From the NCBI GenBank assembly GCA_020853575.1, contig JADYYP010000053.1, positions 124,001 through 188,000 on the forward strand: a stretch of DNA of 64,000 nt, given 5' to 3'. Made by a program: the position numbers and the translations under genes. Within the stretch, counting starts at the first letter, position 1. Every line of letters begins with the position of its first letter. Of the stretch, positions 52,034 to 61,477 are shown piece after piece. Source of the stretch: Planctomycetota bacterium (lineage in GTDB: Bacteria; Planctomycetota; UBA1135; GCA-002686595). The notes below the pieces were generated by a model that was given only the letters and a program-made list of their open reading frames with translations, made no database searches and was not told where the DNA came from.

Positions 52034-53296
52034 TCAGCTGGCGCGCTCGCGTCCGAGTCGCGCCGCGATCTGCTCCTGGCGGCGCCATTGCCCGAACAGC
52101 CGGCCCGCGCCCTCCAACGTCTCGAGCCGTGCACGCGTGGACTGTGCCACGCCGCCGGCGGGGGCGGCGCGGAACGGCGTGCCGGGCAAGGGCATGAACG
52201 TGTGCGCGTGCGCCTTGGCTCCGAGCTCGGTCAAGCGTCCGATCAGCGTGAGCGTCGCCTCGACATCGCTGGGCTCCTCGCCTGGCAGACCCAGGAGGAA
52301 GTCGACGTTCGGGCGGAAGCCATGCTCGAGCGCGATGCGCACCGCGCGCTCGATCACCTCGACACCGTGACCACGATGGCTGGAGCGCAGCACGCGCTCG
52401 CTGCCCGACTGCCCCCCGATCACCAGATTGTCGTTGTCGACGTGGCGTTTGAGCAGAGTGAGTGCCTCGTGGGTCACGTGCTCGGGTCGCACTTCGCTGG
52501 GGAAGGTGCCGAAGAACAGACGCCCGTTGCGTCCGATGGCGGAGCGCACACCGCACAGCAGCTCTTCGACCGAGGTCAAATTCGGGGTCTCGTCGCGCGA
52601 ACCGTAGGACAGCGAGGTCGGGGAGATGAAGCGCACGTCGCGCAGTCCGGCGCGGGCGATCTCTCCGGCCCAGTGCGCGACATTCGCGGGCGAGCGGTGG
52701 CGGAAGCGGGCCTTCGCCAAGAACGGTGTCTGGCAGAACTTGCAGGCGTAGATGCAGCCGCGCGTGATCTCGATCGCTCCGAAGCGGCGGCGGCGAGATG
52801 CGAACGCCGGGAACGTATCGAGCTCGCCCACGGGCTCGCCGCGGCCCGAACTCACCAGCGCCCCGTCCACGAGTCGTCCCAGGCCGCGGACCGCATCGAG
52901 CGATCGACCGTCGCTCAGCGCGAGCGCGAGCGCGCGCACGCTGTGCTCGCCCTCGCCGAGCGCGACACGCTCGAAACCAGCGCGCAACGTCGCCAACGGC
53001 TCCGCCGTGGCGTGCACGCCTCCCGCCAGAGCGCTCCAGCCGTTCGGTACCCGGTCGCGCAGGTTGTGCAACTCCTCCGCGCACTCCGCGAAGCTCGGCG
53101 AGTAGAAGCTCCAGGCCACCACGGTCGTCAGGCCGAGCTCGACGCTGCTCCGCGTCTCGTGCGCGAGCTCCCGCGACGTGCGTGCGAGCCGTAGCTCGAA
53201 CACACCGGGCTGCTCGAGATCTTCGAGCGCTCCGGCGAGCACGTTGAACGCGTAGCGCCCCGGGCTGCGGTAGCTGAAGATCAGGCGAGCGCCCAT
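52034..53296 (-). CDS. B12-binding/radical SAM protein (MJ_1487-like)
   Basis: 420 aa. The N-terminal ~140 residues (LIFSYRSPGRYAFNVLAGALE, TTVVAWSFYSPSFAE, ALAGGVHATAEPLATL, ALGEGEHSVRALA) resemble the cobalamin-binding fold of B12-radical SAM enzymes, though no clear DxHxxG motif is visible. Radical SAM Cys181-x3-Cys185-x2-Cys188 lies in ITRGCIYACKFCQTPF. Later blocks are VDFLLGLPGEEPSDVEATL and HTFMPLPGTPFR. The pattern resembles TIGR04013-type proteins; the substrate is unknown. It lies 7 nt downstream of mutS in the same operon. Confidence 0.85.
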   Translation of the reverse strand: MGARLIFSYRSPGRYAFNVLAGALEDLEQPGVFELRLARTSRELAHETRSSVELGLTTVVAWSFYSPSFAECAEELHNLRDRVPNGWSALAGGVHATAEPLATLRAGFERVALGEGEHSVRALALALSDGRSLDAVRGLGRLVDGALVSSGRGEPVGELDTFPAFASRRRRFGAIEITRGCIYACKFCQTPFLAKARFRHRSPANVAHWAGEIARAGLRDVRFISPTSLSYGSRDETPNLTSVEELLCGVRSAIGRNGRLFFGTFPSEVRPEHVTHEALTLLKRHVDNDNLVIGGQSGSERVLRSSHRGHGVEVIERAVRIALEHGFRPNVDFLLGLPGEEPSDVEATLTLIGRLTELGAKAHAHTFMPLPGTPFRAAPAGGVAQSTRARLETLEGAGRLFGQWRRQEQIAARLGRERAS

Positions 53297-53303
53297 CGCG
53301 CGC

Positions 53304-55934
53304 TCACAACAGCTCGCGCAGTCGCTTGAGCTCGAGCAGGGCTTCGATCGGCGAGAGCTTGTCCGGATCGAGCGCAGCCAGCGCGCTCTCGATCTTGGAA
53401 TGCGGCGCCGCGAACAGGCTGAGTTGCTGCGCCTGACGCGGCCTGCCGTCGTGCTGCGAGATGCGCGGCACGAGATCCTCGTTGTCCGCTTCCAAGTCGC
53501 GCAAGATCGACTTGGCGCGCTCGATCAGGTCCTTCGGAACGCCGGCGAGCCGCGCGACGTGGATGCCGTAGGAGCGGTCGGTTCCGCCCTCGACGATCTT
53601 GTGCAGGAACACGATCTCGTCTTGGTACTCGCGGACCGCGACGTTCTTGTTGCACACGCCCGGCAAGCGCGCGGCGAGCTCGGTCAGCTGGTGGTAGTGC
53701 GTCGCGAACAAAGTGCGGCACCCGATGCGCTCGTGGACGTGCTCGACGATCGCCCATGCCAAAGCGAGGCCGTCGAAGGTGCTCGTTCCGCGTCCCACCT
53801 CGTCGAACACGACCAGCGAGCGCGCCGAGGCGTTGTTGAGGATGTTGGCGACCTCGATCATCTCGACCATGAACGTCGAGGCGTTGCGACTGATGTCGTC
53901 CGCGGCTCCGACGCGCGTGAAGATGCGATCCGCGACCCCGATCTTGGCCTTGCGCGCCGGCACGAACGAGCCGATCTGCGCCAGCAACACGATCAGCGCG
54001 GTTTGGCGGATGTAGGTCGACTTTCCGGCCATGTTGGGTCCGGTGAGGATCGTCACACGTCGCGCTTCCCTGTCGAGCACGCTGTCGTTGGGAACGAAGG
54101 CCTCCGCGCCGGGCATGCGCTCGATCACCGGGTGGCGGCCGTCCTCGATCGAGAGCAGATCGCCGTTGTCGAGCGTGGGCGCGACGTAGCGGTTCTCCGC
54201 CGCGCGCTGGGCGAGTGCCGCGAGCACGTCGAGTGTCGCCAGGGCAGCCGCGGTGTCGAGGATACGCCCGAGGTGTCGCCCGACCTCCTCACGCAAGGCG
54301 CTGAAGATCTCGTACTCGAGGTCACGCGAGCGCTCTTCGGCCTTGAGCACCTTGCCCTCGAACTCCTTCAGCTCGGGAGTGATGTAGCGCTCCGCGTTCT
54401 TGACCGTCTGTTTGCGGATGTAGCTCTCCGGCACGCGTTCGATCTGTCCCCGTGGCACCTCGAGGAAGTAACCGAACACGGAATTGAAGCCGACCTTCAG
54501 TCCGCTCATGCCGGTGCGCGCGATTTCATCCGCTTGGAAGCGCGCCATCCACGACTTGCCGTCACCGGCGATCTGCAGCAGCTCGTCGAGCTCGGCCGAG
54601 AACCCTGGGCGTACCATCCCGCCCTCGCGGAGGGAAAGCGGCGGAGCGTCGACCAGCGTGGCGTGGATACGGCGCGTCACGTCGTCCAGCGGGTCGAGGC
54701 GTTCCAAGAGCCGTCCGAGGATCGAGGAGTAGACGTGCTCGAGCTTGGCCCTCAAACGCGGCACGACGGCGAGCGAGTTGGCCAGTCCGACCAGGTCGCG
54801 CGCGTTGGCTCGTCCGGTCGAGACCTTCGCGACCAGGCGCTCGACATCGAGCACCCCGCGCAACAGCTCGCGCACGTCCTCGCGCAGGAAGGGCCCTTCG
54901 ACGAGCTCGCCGACCCCGCGCTGGCGATCGACGATCGCGTCGACCTTGCGCAGCGGCGCGAGCAGCCACTCGCGCAGCAGCCGGCCGCCCATCGGCGTCA
55001 GCGTCGCGTCGAGCGTCTCGAGCAGCGTTCCCTCGCGGCGTCCCTCACGCTGCGTCGCCACCAACTCCAGGCACGCTCGCGTGGCGCGGTCGAGGACCAG
55101 GAACTCGCTGGTCTCGACGCGCTCGATGCCGCGCACGTGCTCACATGCCGAACGCTGCGTCTCCTCGAGGTATTCGATCAGTGCGCCCGCTGCCGGAACC
55201 GCGAGCGAGCCGTCTTCCAGGCCATAGCCCTCGACCGTCGCGACCTTGAAGTGCCGCGACAAAGCGCGCACCGCCGTGGCACGATCGAAGCGCCAGTCCT
55301 CGCGCTCGCTGCGACACACGCCCGCGAGATTGCGCAGCGCGCGGTCGACCTCGGGAAAGCGCTCGCCCAGCGTCGTCGAGCACAGGACTTCCGCCGGGCC
55401 GATGCGGCCGAGCTCGCTCTCGAGCTCGCGTTGGGCGACTTCGCTGACTTGGAAGCGGCCGGTCGACACGTCGACCCACGCCAGTCCGGCCTTCGTCCCG
55501 GCGACGAACACCGACGCGAGGAAGTTGTTGGCGCGCGCGTCCAGCGCGTCCTCCTCGGTGATCGTGCCCGCGGTCACGACGCGCACGATGGCGCGCTCGA
55601 CGATGCCCTTGGTGGTCCGCGGATCCTGCATCTGCTCGCAGATCGCGACCTTGTATCCCTTGCGCACCAGGCGCATCAGGTAGGCCTCGTAGGCCTTGAT
55701 CGGTACGCCGGCCATCGGCAGCGGATCGTCGCCCCTGTCGCGCGAGGTCAGCGTGATCCCGAGCTCTCTCGACGCGACGACCGCGTCCTCGCCGAACAGC
55801 TCGTAGAAGTCGCCCATGCGAAAGAACAGGAGCGCGTCGGGCTGCTCGCGCTTGGCGCGGTTGAACTGCGCCATCATGGGCGTGTTCGGCGACGACTTGC
55901 CCGCGTTGGCCTCGACGGAACGGCTGTTCTGCAT
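53304..55934 (-). CDS. mutS: DNA mismatch repair protein MutS
   Basis: 876 aa, typical MutS1 length. Mismatch-recognition motif FFRMGDFYELFGEDA (Phe-x-Glu type) is near residue 38; MMAQFNRAKREQPDALLFF precedes it. The ATPase Walker A GPNMAGKSTYIRQ contains Lys638, followed by LVVFDEVGRGTSTFDGLALAWA and FATHYHQLTELA. It starts mismatch repair; no mutL is in the window. A possible leftward -10 element TATAAA lies at 56008-56003 (minus strand), giving a leader of about 60 nt. Confidence 0.97.
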   Translation of the reverse strand: MQNSRSVEANAGKSSPNTPMMAQFNRAKREQPDALLFFRMGDFYELFGEDAVVASRELGITLTSRDRGDDPLPMAGVPIKAYEAYLMRLVRKGYKVAICEQMQDPRTTKGIVERAIVRVVTAGTITEEDALDARANNFLASVFVAGTKAGLAWVDVSTGRFQVSEVAQRELESELGRIGPAEVLCSTTLGERFPEVDRALRNLAGVCRSEREDWRFDRATAVRALSRHFKVATVEGYGLEDGSLAVPAAGALIEYLEETQRSACEHVRGIERVETSEFLVLDRATRACLELVATQREGRREGTLLETLDATLTPMGGRLLREWLLAPLRKVDAIVDRQRGVGELVEGPFLREDVRELLRGVLDVERLVAKVSTGRANARDLVGLANSLAVVPRLRAKLEHVYSSILGRLLERLDPLDDVTRRIHATLVDAPPLSLREGGMVRPGFSAELDELLQIAGDGKSWMARFQADEIARTGMSGLKVGFNSVFGYFLEVPRGQIERVPESYIRKQTVKNAERYITPELKEFEGKVLKAEERSRDLEYEIFSALREEVGRHLGRILDTAAALATLDVLAALAQRAAENRYVAPTLDNGDLLSIEDGRHPVIERMPGAEAFVPNDSVLDREARRVTILTGPNMAGKSTYIRQTALIVLLAQIGSFVPARKAKIGVADRIFTRVGAADDISRNASTFMVEMIEVANILNNASARSLVVFDEVGRGTSTFDGLALAWAIVEHVHERIGCRTLFATHYHQLTELAARLPGVCNKNVAVREYQDEIVFLHKIVEGGTDRSYGIHVARLAGVPKDLIERAKSILRDLEADNEDLVPRISQHDGRPRQAQQLSLFAAPHSKIESALAALDPDKLSPIEALLELKRLRELL

Positions 55935-56372
55935 GGATCGGGGGCGTCGGGCGGGGCTGCGGAGGGCTGGGACGGCCGAGAGCGGTCCGCGGAATGTTGC
56001 AGTTTATAGAGGACAGCGGTCTCCGCCGAGGGGCACGGGAGCCGCGCTGACTGCGCCACGGAGCGGCTGCCCCGCGCGGCATTCCAGTTGCCTTGCCGCG
56101 CCGCCCGCTCCGGGCCGTGTCGGACGTCTGCCTCGTCCGCGCGGCCTGGAGCGGTGCCCTTTTCGGGCGCCGAGCGGAGCCCGCCGCTGCGACGCGCCAC
56201 GTGCACCAGCGGCAGCCTCTCGTACCGAGCGCGGAGAACGCGCATGATCGTCGGCGGTGGATTCGGGCCGGCGCCGCCGCCCCGCAGTCCGCCCTCGCGC
56301 GCGACTCGGAGCGCGCTTGGACCTGGCGGCGCGAACGCAGTGTTCGCAGCGCCGAATGGAAGGACGCGACGC
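55935..56372. other. Intergenic region between mutS and the YcfL-like gene
   Basis: 438 nt between divergent genes. The only recognisable element is TTTATA at 56003-56008, which on the minus strand reads TATAAA and may be the mutS -10. An in-frame extension upstream of 56373 is Arg/Pro/Ser-rich and shows no domain, so it was not taken as coding. Confidence 0.45.
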
Positions 56373-56768
56373 ATGCTGCGCACCTCACACTGTTCTTCGT
56401 TGCTCGTGTTGATGATGTCGTGCACCAGCGTGTCCGACGGCGGTGCCGTTCGGTCGGTTGCGACGCAGAGCGCAGACGAGCGCGTGGCGGCGGCGCTCGA
56501 GCTCCGCAGCGTGCAGAGTTCGCGCAAGGATGGGCGTCTGGTCGTGCGCTTCGACCTGGTCAATCGCACGCCGGACGAGTTGGCGTTCCGCTGGACGGTC
56601 GACTGGTTCGACCGCGCCGGCGCCAAGATCGAGTACGGGCCCCAGTCGTGGAGTTCAGACGAGCTCGAGGGCGGCCAAGTGCGGACGCTCGAACTGCAAG
56701 CTCCGACTCCCGAGGCCGCCAGTTGGCAACTGCGCAGCGCCGCCGTGGGTGGAGCCCAGGGGTCGTGA
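56373..56768 (+). CDS. YcfL/DUF1425-like lipoprotein
   Basis: 131 aa. Signal MLRTSHCSSLLVLMMSC with lipobox-like Cys17. The mature domain LVVRFDLVNRTPDELAFRWTVDWFDRAGAKIEYGPQSWSSDELEGGQVRTLELQAPTPEAASWQLR matches the DUF1425 (YcfL) pattern of R-T-x3-x-F-x-W-x-V-x-W-F-D and the final APTP. In E. coli, ycfL precedes lpoB; here the stop also overlaps an LpoB-like gene (GTGA). Likely an outer-membrane lipoprotein of the cell envelope. Confidence 0.8.
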   Translation: MLRTSHCSSLLVLMMSCTSVSDGGAVRSVATQSADERVAAALELRSVQSSRKDGRLVVRFDLVNRTPDELAFRWTVDWFDRAGAKIEYGPQSWSSDELEGGQVRTLELQAPTPEAASWQLRSAAVGGAQGS

Positions 56769-57325
56769 CGCAGTGTGACTCGACGGGTCTGGGTGCGCTC
56801 CGCGCGGCCTCGCTGGGAGCCCTGCTGGTGCTCGCCGCGAGTCCGGGCGGCGCCTGCCGTTTCGCGAGCTCGGACGGCGAAGGTGACCGGGGTGCGCGTC
56901 TCGAGCTCGACGTACGCGAGCTACAGTGCGCTGCCGACGAGTTGGTACGCGAGCTGTCGAGCACGCCCAGGCTTGCGCAGATCCCGCGCAGGGGAGGCGA
57001 CGAACGCTGGTTGGTCGGGATGCGGGTGTTCGGCGGCGCCGCCGCGCACGCGGTGGAGCTCGACGAGGTCCGCCAAATGCTCGCGAAGGCCCTGCTGCGC
57101 TCCTCGAGGTTCAGAATCGCGTCCAGCGACGTCGCGCCGACCCGGTCGCTCGCGCCAGACGAACGTCGGGAGCCGTCCGACCTCGATTTCGTGCTGCTCG
57201 CCGAAGTGCGTTCGTCGAGCTCGGAACGCGAGCTGGAGCTCGGCCTGAGCGCGGCGCGAGTCGACGGCGGCGACGTGCTGTGGCAATCCTCGCGACCCCT
57301 TTCGCGTGTTGCAGTCCGACGTTGA
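56765..57325 (+). CDS. LpoB-like lipoprotein (putative penicillin-binding protein activator)
   Basis: 186 aa, GTG start overlapping the YcfL-like stop. Hydrophobic signal LGALRAASLGALLVLAASPGGAC with a lipobox-type Cys. The mature region RELQCAADELVRELSSTPRLAQI, ERWLVGMRVFGGAAAHAVELDEVRQMLAKALLRSSRFRIAS and DLDFVLLAEVRSSSSERELELGLSAARVDGGDVLWQSSRPLSRV follows the LpoB fold (activator of PBP1b in E. coli). Peptidoglycan involvement in a planctomycete is inference. Sequence similarity is low, so the family call rests on pattern and on the ycfL pairing. Confidence 0.65.
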   Translation: MTQCDSTGLGALRAASLGALLVLAASPGGACRFASSDGEGDRGARLELDVRELQCAADELVRELSSTPRLAQIPRRGGDERWLVGMRVFGGAAAHAVELDEVRQMLAKALLRSSRFRIASSDVAPTRSLAPDERREPSDLDFVLLAEVRSSSSERELELGLSAARVDGGDVLWQSSRPLSRVAVRR

Positions 57326-57666
57326 GCCTCGCGGGCATCCCACGGGCTCGCGCGGAGCTCGGCGCGTGCATGCACGCCACGCGGATGAACGGCGAGGCGC
57401 GCGGCGCGTTCCAGGATCGCGGCGCGTCTGCAGCACCGAAGCTCCGCTGGCACGCGCCAGAGATTCTCGAGAATCTCGATCGACGCCCGAGCGCTCGCGC
57501 GTCCAGCCTGGCCCCCCGCGTACGATCTATGTCACTTGCCCAAGCTTGGCGCCCGCAGCGCGCCATCATCGCCGGTTCTCGACGACACTGACACCGGTCC
57601 GACGTCGCCGAGTTGCCCCTTCCGAACGCCCCCCTGGCCCATCGCCTCCGGTAGCTTCCCACGCAG
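57326..57666 (+). other. Leader region of the efflux operon
   Basis: 341 nt without a convincing gene. It contains an 18-bp perfect palindrome (57460-57477) and, just before the TolC-like start, TAGCTT at 57652-57657 (9 nt from the ATG). No matching -35 was found at standard spacing. Confidence 0.5.
57460..57477. promoter_or_regulatory. 18-bp perfect palindrome, candidate operator
   Basis: GAGATTCTCGAGAATCTC is perfectly self-complementary and noticeably AT-richer than its surroundings. It lies ~190 nt upstream of the TolC-like start. A zero-length loop makes a protein-binding site more likely than a terminator. Confidence 0.45.
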
Positions 57667-59250
57667 ATGCCGTCCGAACTTCGTCGTTGGTCCGTGGTGC
57701 TCACGGCGTCGCTCGCGCTGTGTGCCTGCTCCAGCCCCGCGCGCTTCGAGCGCGAATCCGACGCGATCGTCGAGGAAATCCTGGGCGGTCGCGCCGAACG
57801 CCTGAACGCCGATCGGCGCGCCGAGATCCGGATGCCGGAGCCGGCGCGCGACGCCACGGAGCCGTCGTCCACGGGGCCCGCGGCGGCCGAACCTCGAGAG
57901 TTGCGACGCCTGACCTTGCGGAACGCGCTCGAGTGCGCGGTGCACGGCAATCGACAGTACACCGGCGAACGCGAGGGTCTCTACCAGCAGGCGCTCTCGC
58001 TGTACTCGACGCGCCACGGCTTCGGCCCTTTGCTGACCGCGACGCTGAACTCGGTGTTCTCCGGCGGCGAACAGCTGGACTCCAGCTCGACCAGCCTGGG
58101 CGTCGGCGTTTCGCAGCGCTTGCCTTGGGGTGGATCGCTCTCCGCCAACGCCAGCGCCGCCGCCACACAGGAACACGCCGTACAGCTCGAGGGCACGACC
58201 GCGGGAGCGTCGATCGCCTTGCGGCAGCCGCTGCTGCGCGGATTCGGCCACGAAACCGCGATGGAGTCGCTGGTGCAAGCCGAACGCGGACTGCTCTACA
58301 GCATTCGCGAGTTCGAGCTCTTCCGCGAGAACTTCTCGATCGACGTCGCGAGGCGCTTCTACGGGCTCGTGCAACAGCGCCGCGGTCTCGAGAACCAGCG
58401 CCGCAATCTCGAGGACGTGATCTTCTTCCGCCGGCAGGCCGAGGCCATGTTCGCGCTGGGCGACACGACCGAGCTGGAAGTCCTGCGCGCCCGGCGCAGC
58501 GAGCTCACGTCACAAAATGACCTGATCTCGGCGGAAGAGGACCTGCGCCGCGCACTCGATTCGTTTCGCATCTTCCTGGGACTCCCGGACACGGTTTCGG
58601 TCGATGTCGAGGACGAGGCGCCGCGATTCGCCGAGCTTCCCTACGACGCGGATTCCGCGGTGGAGGTCGCGCTCCACAATCGACTCGACGTCTTGACCCG
58701 CCGTCAACGCTTGGAGGATTCGGAGCGCAGCCTGCGCATCGCCGCCAACTCCGCCATGCCCGACATCGGTTTGAGCGCTTCCTACGGCGTGGACGGGAGC
58801 GCCGACCCCGATGTCGACGGGCGCCGCGTCGACGTTCCCGATTGGTCCATCGGATTCGACGTCGGCTTGCCGATCGACCGGACCTCCGAGCGCGAGTCCC
58901 TTCGGCGCGCGCAGATCGCCCACGGCCAAGCGCTGCGCTCCCACGAGGAGTTCTTGCAGAATCTCGCCGTCGACATTCGCAGCGCCTTTCGTGAGCTCGA
59001 GCGTCGCACCCAGTCGCTCGACATCCAACGCCAGTTGATTTTCGACCAAGAGCGCAACGTCAAGATCGCTCAGTTGCGCTTCGAGCAAGGTGATTTCTCC
59101 AACCGCGATGTCGTCGAGGCCCAACAAGCACTGCTCGAGGCGCGCAACGCGCTGATTCGCGAGCAGGTCGACTACGAAATCGCGCGTCTGGGGTTGATTC
59201 GCGATCTTGGTCTTCTGTTCATCGACGAACACGGGATGTGGGACGAATGA
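57667..59250 (+). CDS. TolC-family outer membrane efflux protein
   Basis: 527 aa. The lipobox-like N-terminus VVLTASLALCACSSP (Cys21) suggests lipid anchoring, as in OprM-type factors. Two TolC halves are visible: a first with TLRNALECAVHGNRQY and a long helical coiled region (RRFYGLVQQRRGLENQRRNLEDV...AEAMFALGDTTELEVLRAR), and a second with SAVEVALHNRLDVLTRRQRLEDSERSLRIAANSAMPDI and ...QLRFEQGDFSNRDVVEAQQALLEARNALIREQVDYEIARLGL. It forms the periplasm-spanning exit duct. Its last codon overlaps the HlyD-like start (ATGA). Confidence 0.92.
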   Translation: MPSELRRWSVVLTASLALCACSSPARFERESDAIVEEILGGRAERLNADRRAEIRMPEPARDATEPSSTGPAAAEPRELRRLTLRNALECAVHGNRQYTGEREGLYQQALSLYSTRHGFGPLLTATLNSVFSGGEQLDSSSTSLGVGVSQRLPWGGSLSANASAAATQEHAVQLEGTTAGASIALRQPLLRGFGHETAMESLVQAERGLLYSIREFELFRENFSIDVARRFYGLVQQRRGLENQRRNLEDVIFFRRQAEAMFALGDTTELEVLRARRSELTSQNDLISAEEDLRRALDSFRIFLGLPDTVSVDVEDEAPRFAELPYDADSAVEVALHNRLDVLTRRQRLEDSERSLRIAANSAMPDIGLSASYGVDGSADPDVDGRRVDVPDWSIGFDVGLPIDRTSERESLRRAQIAHGQALRSHEEFLQNLAVDIRSAFRELERRTQSLDIQRQLIFDQERNVKIAQLRFEQGDFSNRDVVEAQQALLEARNALIREQVDYEIARLGLIRDLGLLFIDEHGMWDE

Positions 59251-60755
59251 AACTGATCTGGACCATCGTCGTCGTCGGATCGCTCGCGACGGCTGGCTGG
59301 TACCTCGCGGGAGGCCGGCTCAACTCTGCACGTGCGGCGAGCATCGCGCCCGAGGCCTTGTTCAGCACGCGAAAGGGCGAGCTCGAGATCTCCGTCACCG
59401 AGAACGGCTACCTGAAAGCCAAGAACTCGGTCGAGATCCGGCCCGAGTTCCAACGCGAGGCGACCATCACCTGGCTGATCGAGGAAGGCAAGTCCGTCGC
59501 GAAAGACGAAGTGCTGGCCGAGTTCGATCGCACCGAGCTCGAAAACCAGATCGACGACATCGAGAAGCAGCTCTTGCAGTCTCAGAACGAGCTGGCATCG
59601 GCCAAGGCGGACCTCGAGATCCAGCGCCGCGACAGCGAGGCCGCGGTGCAGTCGGCGGAGTTCAACTTGAAGGTGACCAGGCTCAAGCTCGAGCGGCACG
59701 ACAAGGGCGACTCACCCAACGAGCTGCGCAAGCTGAATCTCTCGGTGGAGAAGGCCGAATCGGAGTATGCGCGCGCCAAGGAGCGCTACACGCAGGTCCC
59801 GGAGCTCGAGAAAGAGGGCTTCATGACCAAGATCCAAGCGGAGCAAGAGCGCATCCGCCTCAAGGAGTCGGAGATCAACCTCGAGAGCGTCAAACGCGAG
59901 CTCGAGCTGTACACGATCTACTCCGAGCCCATGGAGCGCGAGCAACTCGAAGTCAACGTGCGCGACCAAGAGCGCCAATTGATGAATGCGACGGAAAAGG
60001 GCGAGATCAACGTGCGCGAGCGCGAGACGCGCGTCAGTCGCTCGGAGAGCCAGCTCAAGCAGACCGAGCAACGGCTGGACAAGCTCAAGAAGGAGCTGGA
60101 CAAGATGACCATCCGGGCACCCAACGCCGGTGTGATCCACTATGGAGATCCACGGCGTCCCTGGGAGCGCGACGAGGTCAAGGTCGGTAATCGCTTCTAT
60201 CGGGGGAACACACTGTTCACCCTGCCCGACCTGCGTGAGATGCAGGTGCTCGTGCAAGTGCACGAGGCCGACATCGACATGGTCAAGCTCGATCAGCGCG
60301 TCGTGGTCACGCTCGAGTCGGCGCGCGACCGTTCCTTCGGAGGCAAGGTCACGCGCATCAATTCGGTCGCCGACTCCAACTGGGCTGACGAGAACAACAA
60401 GAAGTTCGGTTGCGAGATCACGATGGATCCGATCGACATCGAGCTGCGCGCCGGGATCTCGGCCAAGGTGGAGATCCAGGTCGAGAAGCTCACGGATGTC
60501 CTGTACGTGCCGATCCACGCCGTGGTGACCGAGAGCGGTCAGAGCGTGTGCTTCGTGCCCTCGGGGCAGACATACGAGCGCCGCGTGGTCACGATCGGCA
60601 AGAACAACGCCCACTACGTGGTGGTCGGCAGCGGGCTCGCCGAGTCAGAGCAGGTCTTGCTCTACGACCCGCGTGAAGGAGATGCCAGCGAGGCAGGCCG
60701 CAAGGAGCCTGACGCACCGGACGGAGCCGGGATGCCCGCGCCCCAAGCGCCCTGA
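59247..60755 (+). CDS. HlyD/MacA-type periplasmic adaptor (membrane fusion protein)
   Basis: 502 aa. N-terminal anchor LIWTIVVVGSLATAGWYLA. Biotinyl-lipoyl-like half EISVTENGYLKAKNSVEIRPE and IEEGKSVAKDEVLAEFD, then an exceptionally long coiled coil (~95-300, with EIEKQLLQSQNELASAKADLEIQRRD-type heptads), closing with IRAPNAGVIHYG and beta-barrel/membrane-proximal domains. It links the inner-membrane MacB-like permease to the TolC-like duct. Eight nt separate it from the ATPase gene. Confidence 0.92.
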   Translation: MKLIWTIVVVGSLATAGWYLAGGRLNSARAASIAPEALFSTRKGELEISVTENGYLKAKNSVEIRPEFQREATITWLIEEGKSVAKDEVLAEFDRTELENQIDDIEKQLLQSQNELASAKADLEIQRRDSEAAVQSAEFNLKVTRLKLERHDKGDSPNELRKLNLSVEKAESEYARAKERYTQVPELEKEGFMTKIQAEQERIRLKESEINLESVKRELELYTIYSEPMEREQLEVNVRDQERQLMNATEKGEINVRERETRVSRSESQLKQTEQRLDKLKKELDKMTIRAPNAGVIHYGDPRRPWERDEVKVGNRFYRGNTLFTLPDLREMQVLVQVHEADIDMVKLDQRVVVTLESARDRSFGGKVTRINSVADSNWADENNKKFGCEITMDPIDIELRAGISAKVEIQVEKLTDVLYVPIHAVVTESGQSVCFVPSGQTYERRVVTIGKNNAHYVVVGSGLAESEQVLLYDPREGDASEAGRKEPDAPDGAGMPAPQAP

Positions 60756-60763
60756 GGTCCAAC

Positions 60764-61477
60764 GTGAGCGATTCGGTTGTCGCGATCGAAGGGGTCGAGA
60801 AGCAGTACGGCACGGCGGAAACGCCAGTGTGCGTGCTCAAGGGCGTCGATCTCCAGATTCCGCGCGGCGACTTCGCCGCAGTCGTCGGCGCCTCGGGGTC
60901 GGGCAAGACGACGTTGATGAACATCCTCGGTTGTCTCGATCGTCCGACGCGCGGAACCTATCGACTCGAGGGCGAGGACGTTTCGCGCCTGAGCGATGCG
61001 GCGCTCAGCCGCGTCCGCAACCGGAGGATCGGCTTCGTGTTCCAGTCCTTCAACCTCATCGCACAGCTCACGGTCGTCGAGAACGTCGAGGTGCCGCTGT
61101 TCTACGCGCGAGTTCCGCGGCGGGAGCGCCGGCGTCGCGTCGAGGCGCTGCTCGAGGCGGTCGGGCTCTCGCACCGCTTGCATCACCATCCGACGCAACT
61201 CTCCGGTGGCGAGTGCCAGCGTGTCGCCGTTGCGCGGGCGTTGGTCAACGAGCCGGTGCTGCTGTTGGCCGACGAACCGACGGGCAACCTCGATTCGCAC
61301 AATGGAGCCGAGGTGATGAAGCTGTTCCACCTGCTGCACGGTCAGGGCCGCACGATCGTGCTCGTGACACACAATCCCGAGATCGCCGCCGCCCTGCCGC
61401 GCGTGATCGAGATGCGCGACGGGAGCATTCTCCGCGATCACGCGAAGACCACGGTCGCTGCCGCGGGAGGTGCGTGA
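60764..61477 (+). CDS. MacB-type ABC transporter ATPase (LolD-like), GTG start
   Basis: 237 aa. Walker A GASGSGKTTLMN, Q-loop VFQSFNLIAQLTVVEN, signature LSGGECQRVAVARALV, Walker B LLLADEPTGNLDS and switch His in LVTHNPEIAA are intact. It is of the LolD/MacB class that drives mechanotransmission rather than substrate translocation through the membrane. Starts at GTG 60764 and its stop overlaps the permease start (TGATG). Confidence 0.96.
   Translation: MSDSVVAIEGVEKQYGTAETPVCVLKGVDLQIPRGDFAAVVGASGSGKTTLMNILGCLDRPTRGTYRLEGEDVSRLSDAALSRVRNRRIGFVFQSFNLIAQLTVVENVEVPLFYARVPRRERRRRVEALLEAVGLSHRLHHHPTQLSGGECQRVAVARALVNEPVLLLADEPTGNLDSHNGAEVMKLFHLLHGQGRTIVLVTHNPEIAAALPRVIEMRDGSILRDHAKTTVAAAGGA

Noticed and set aside
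53400..56009. Open frame of ~870 codons on the plus strand opposite mutS
   Set aside because: Antisense to an intact MutS with catalytic motifs; composition is repetitive Arg/Glu/Leu/Asp.
56088..56372. Upstream extension of the YcfL-like protein
   Set aside because: Arg/Pro/Ser-rich translation in a GC-rich gap; a lipoprotein signal at 56373 gives a natural start.
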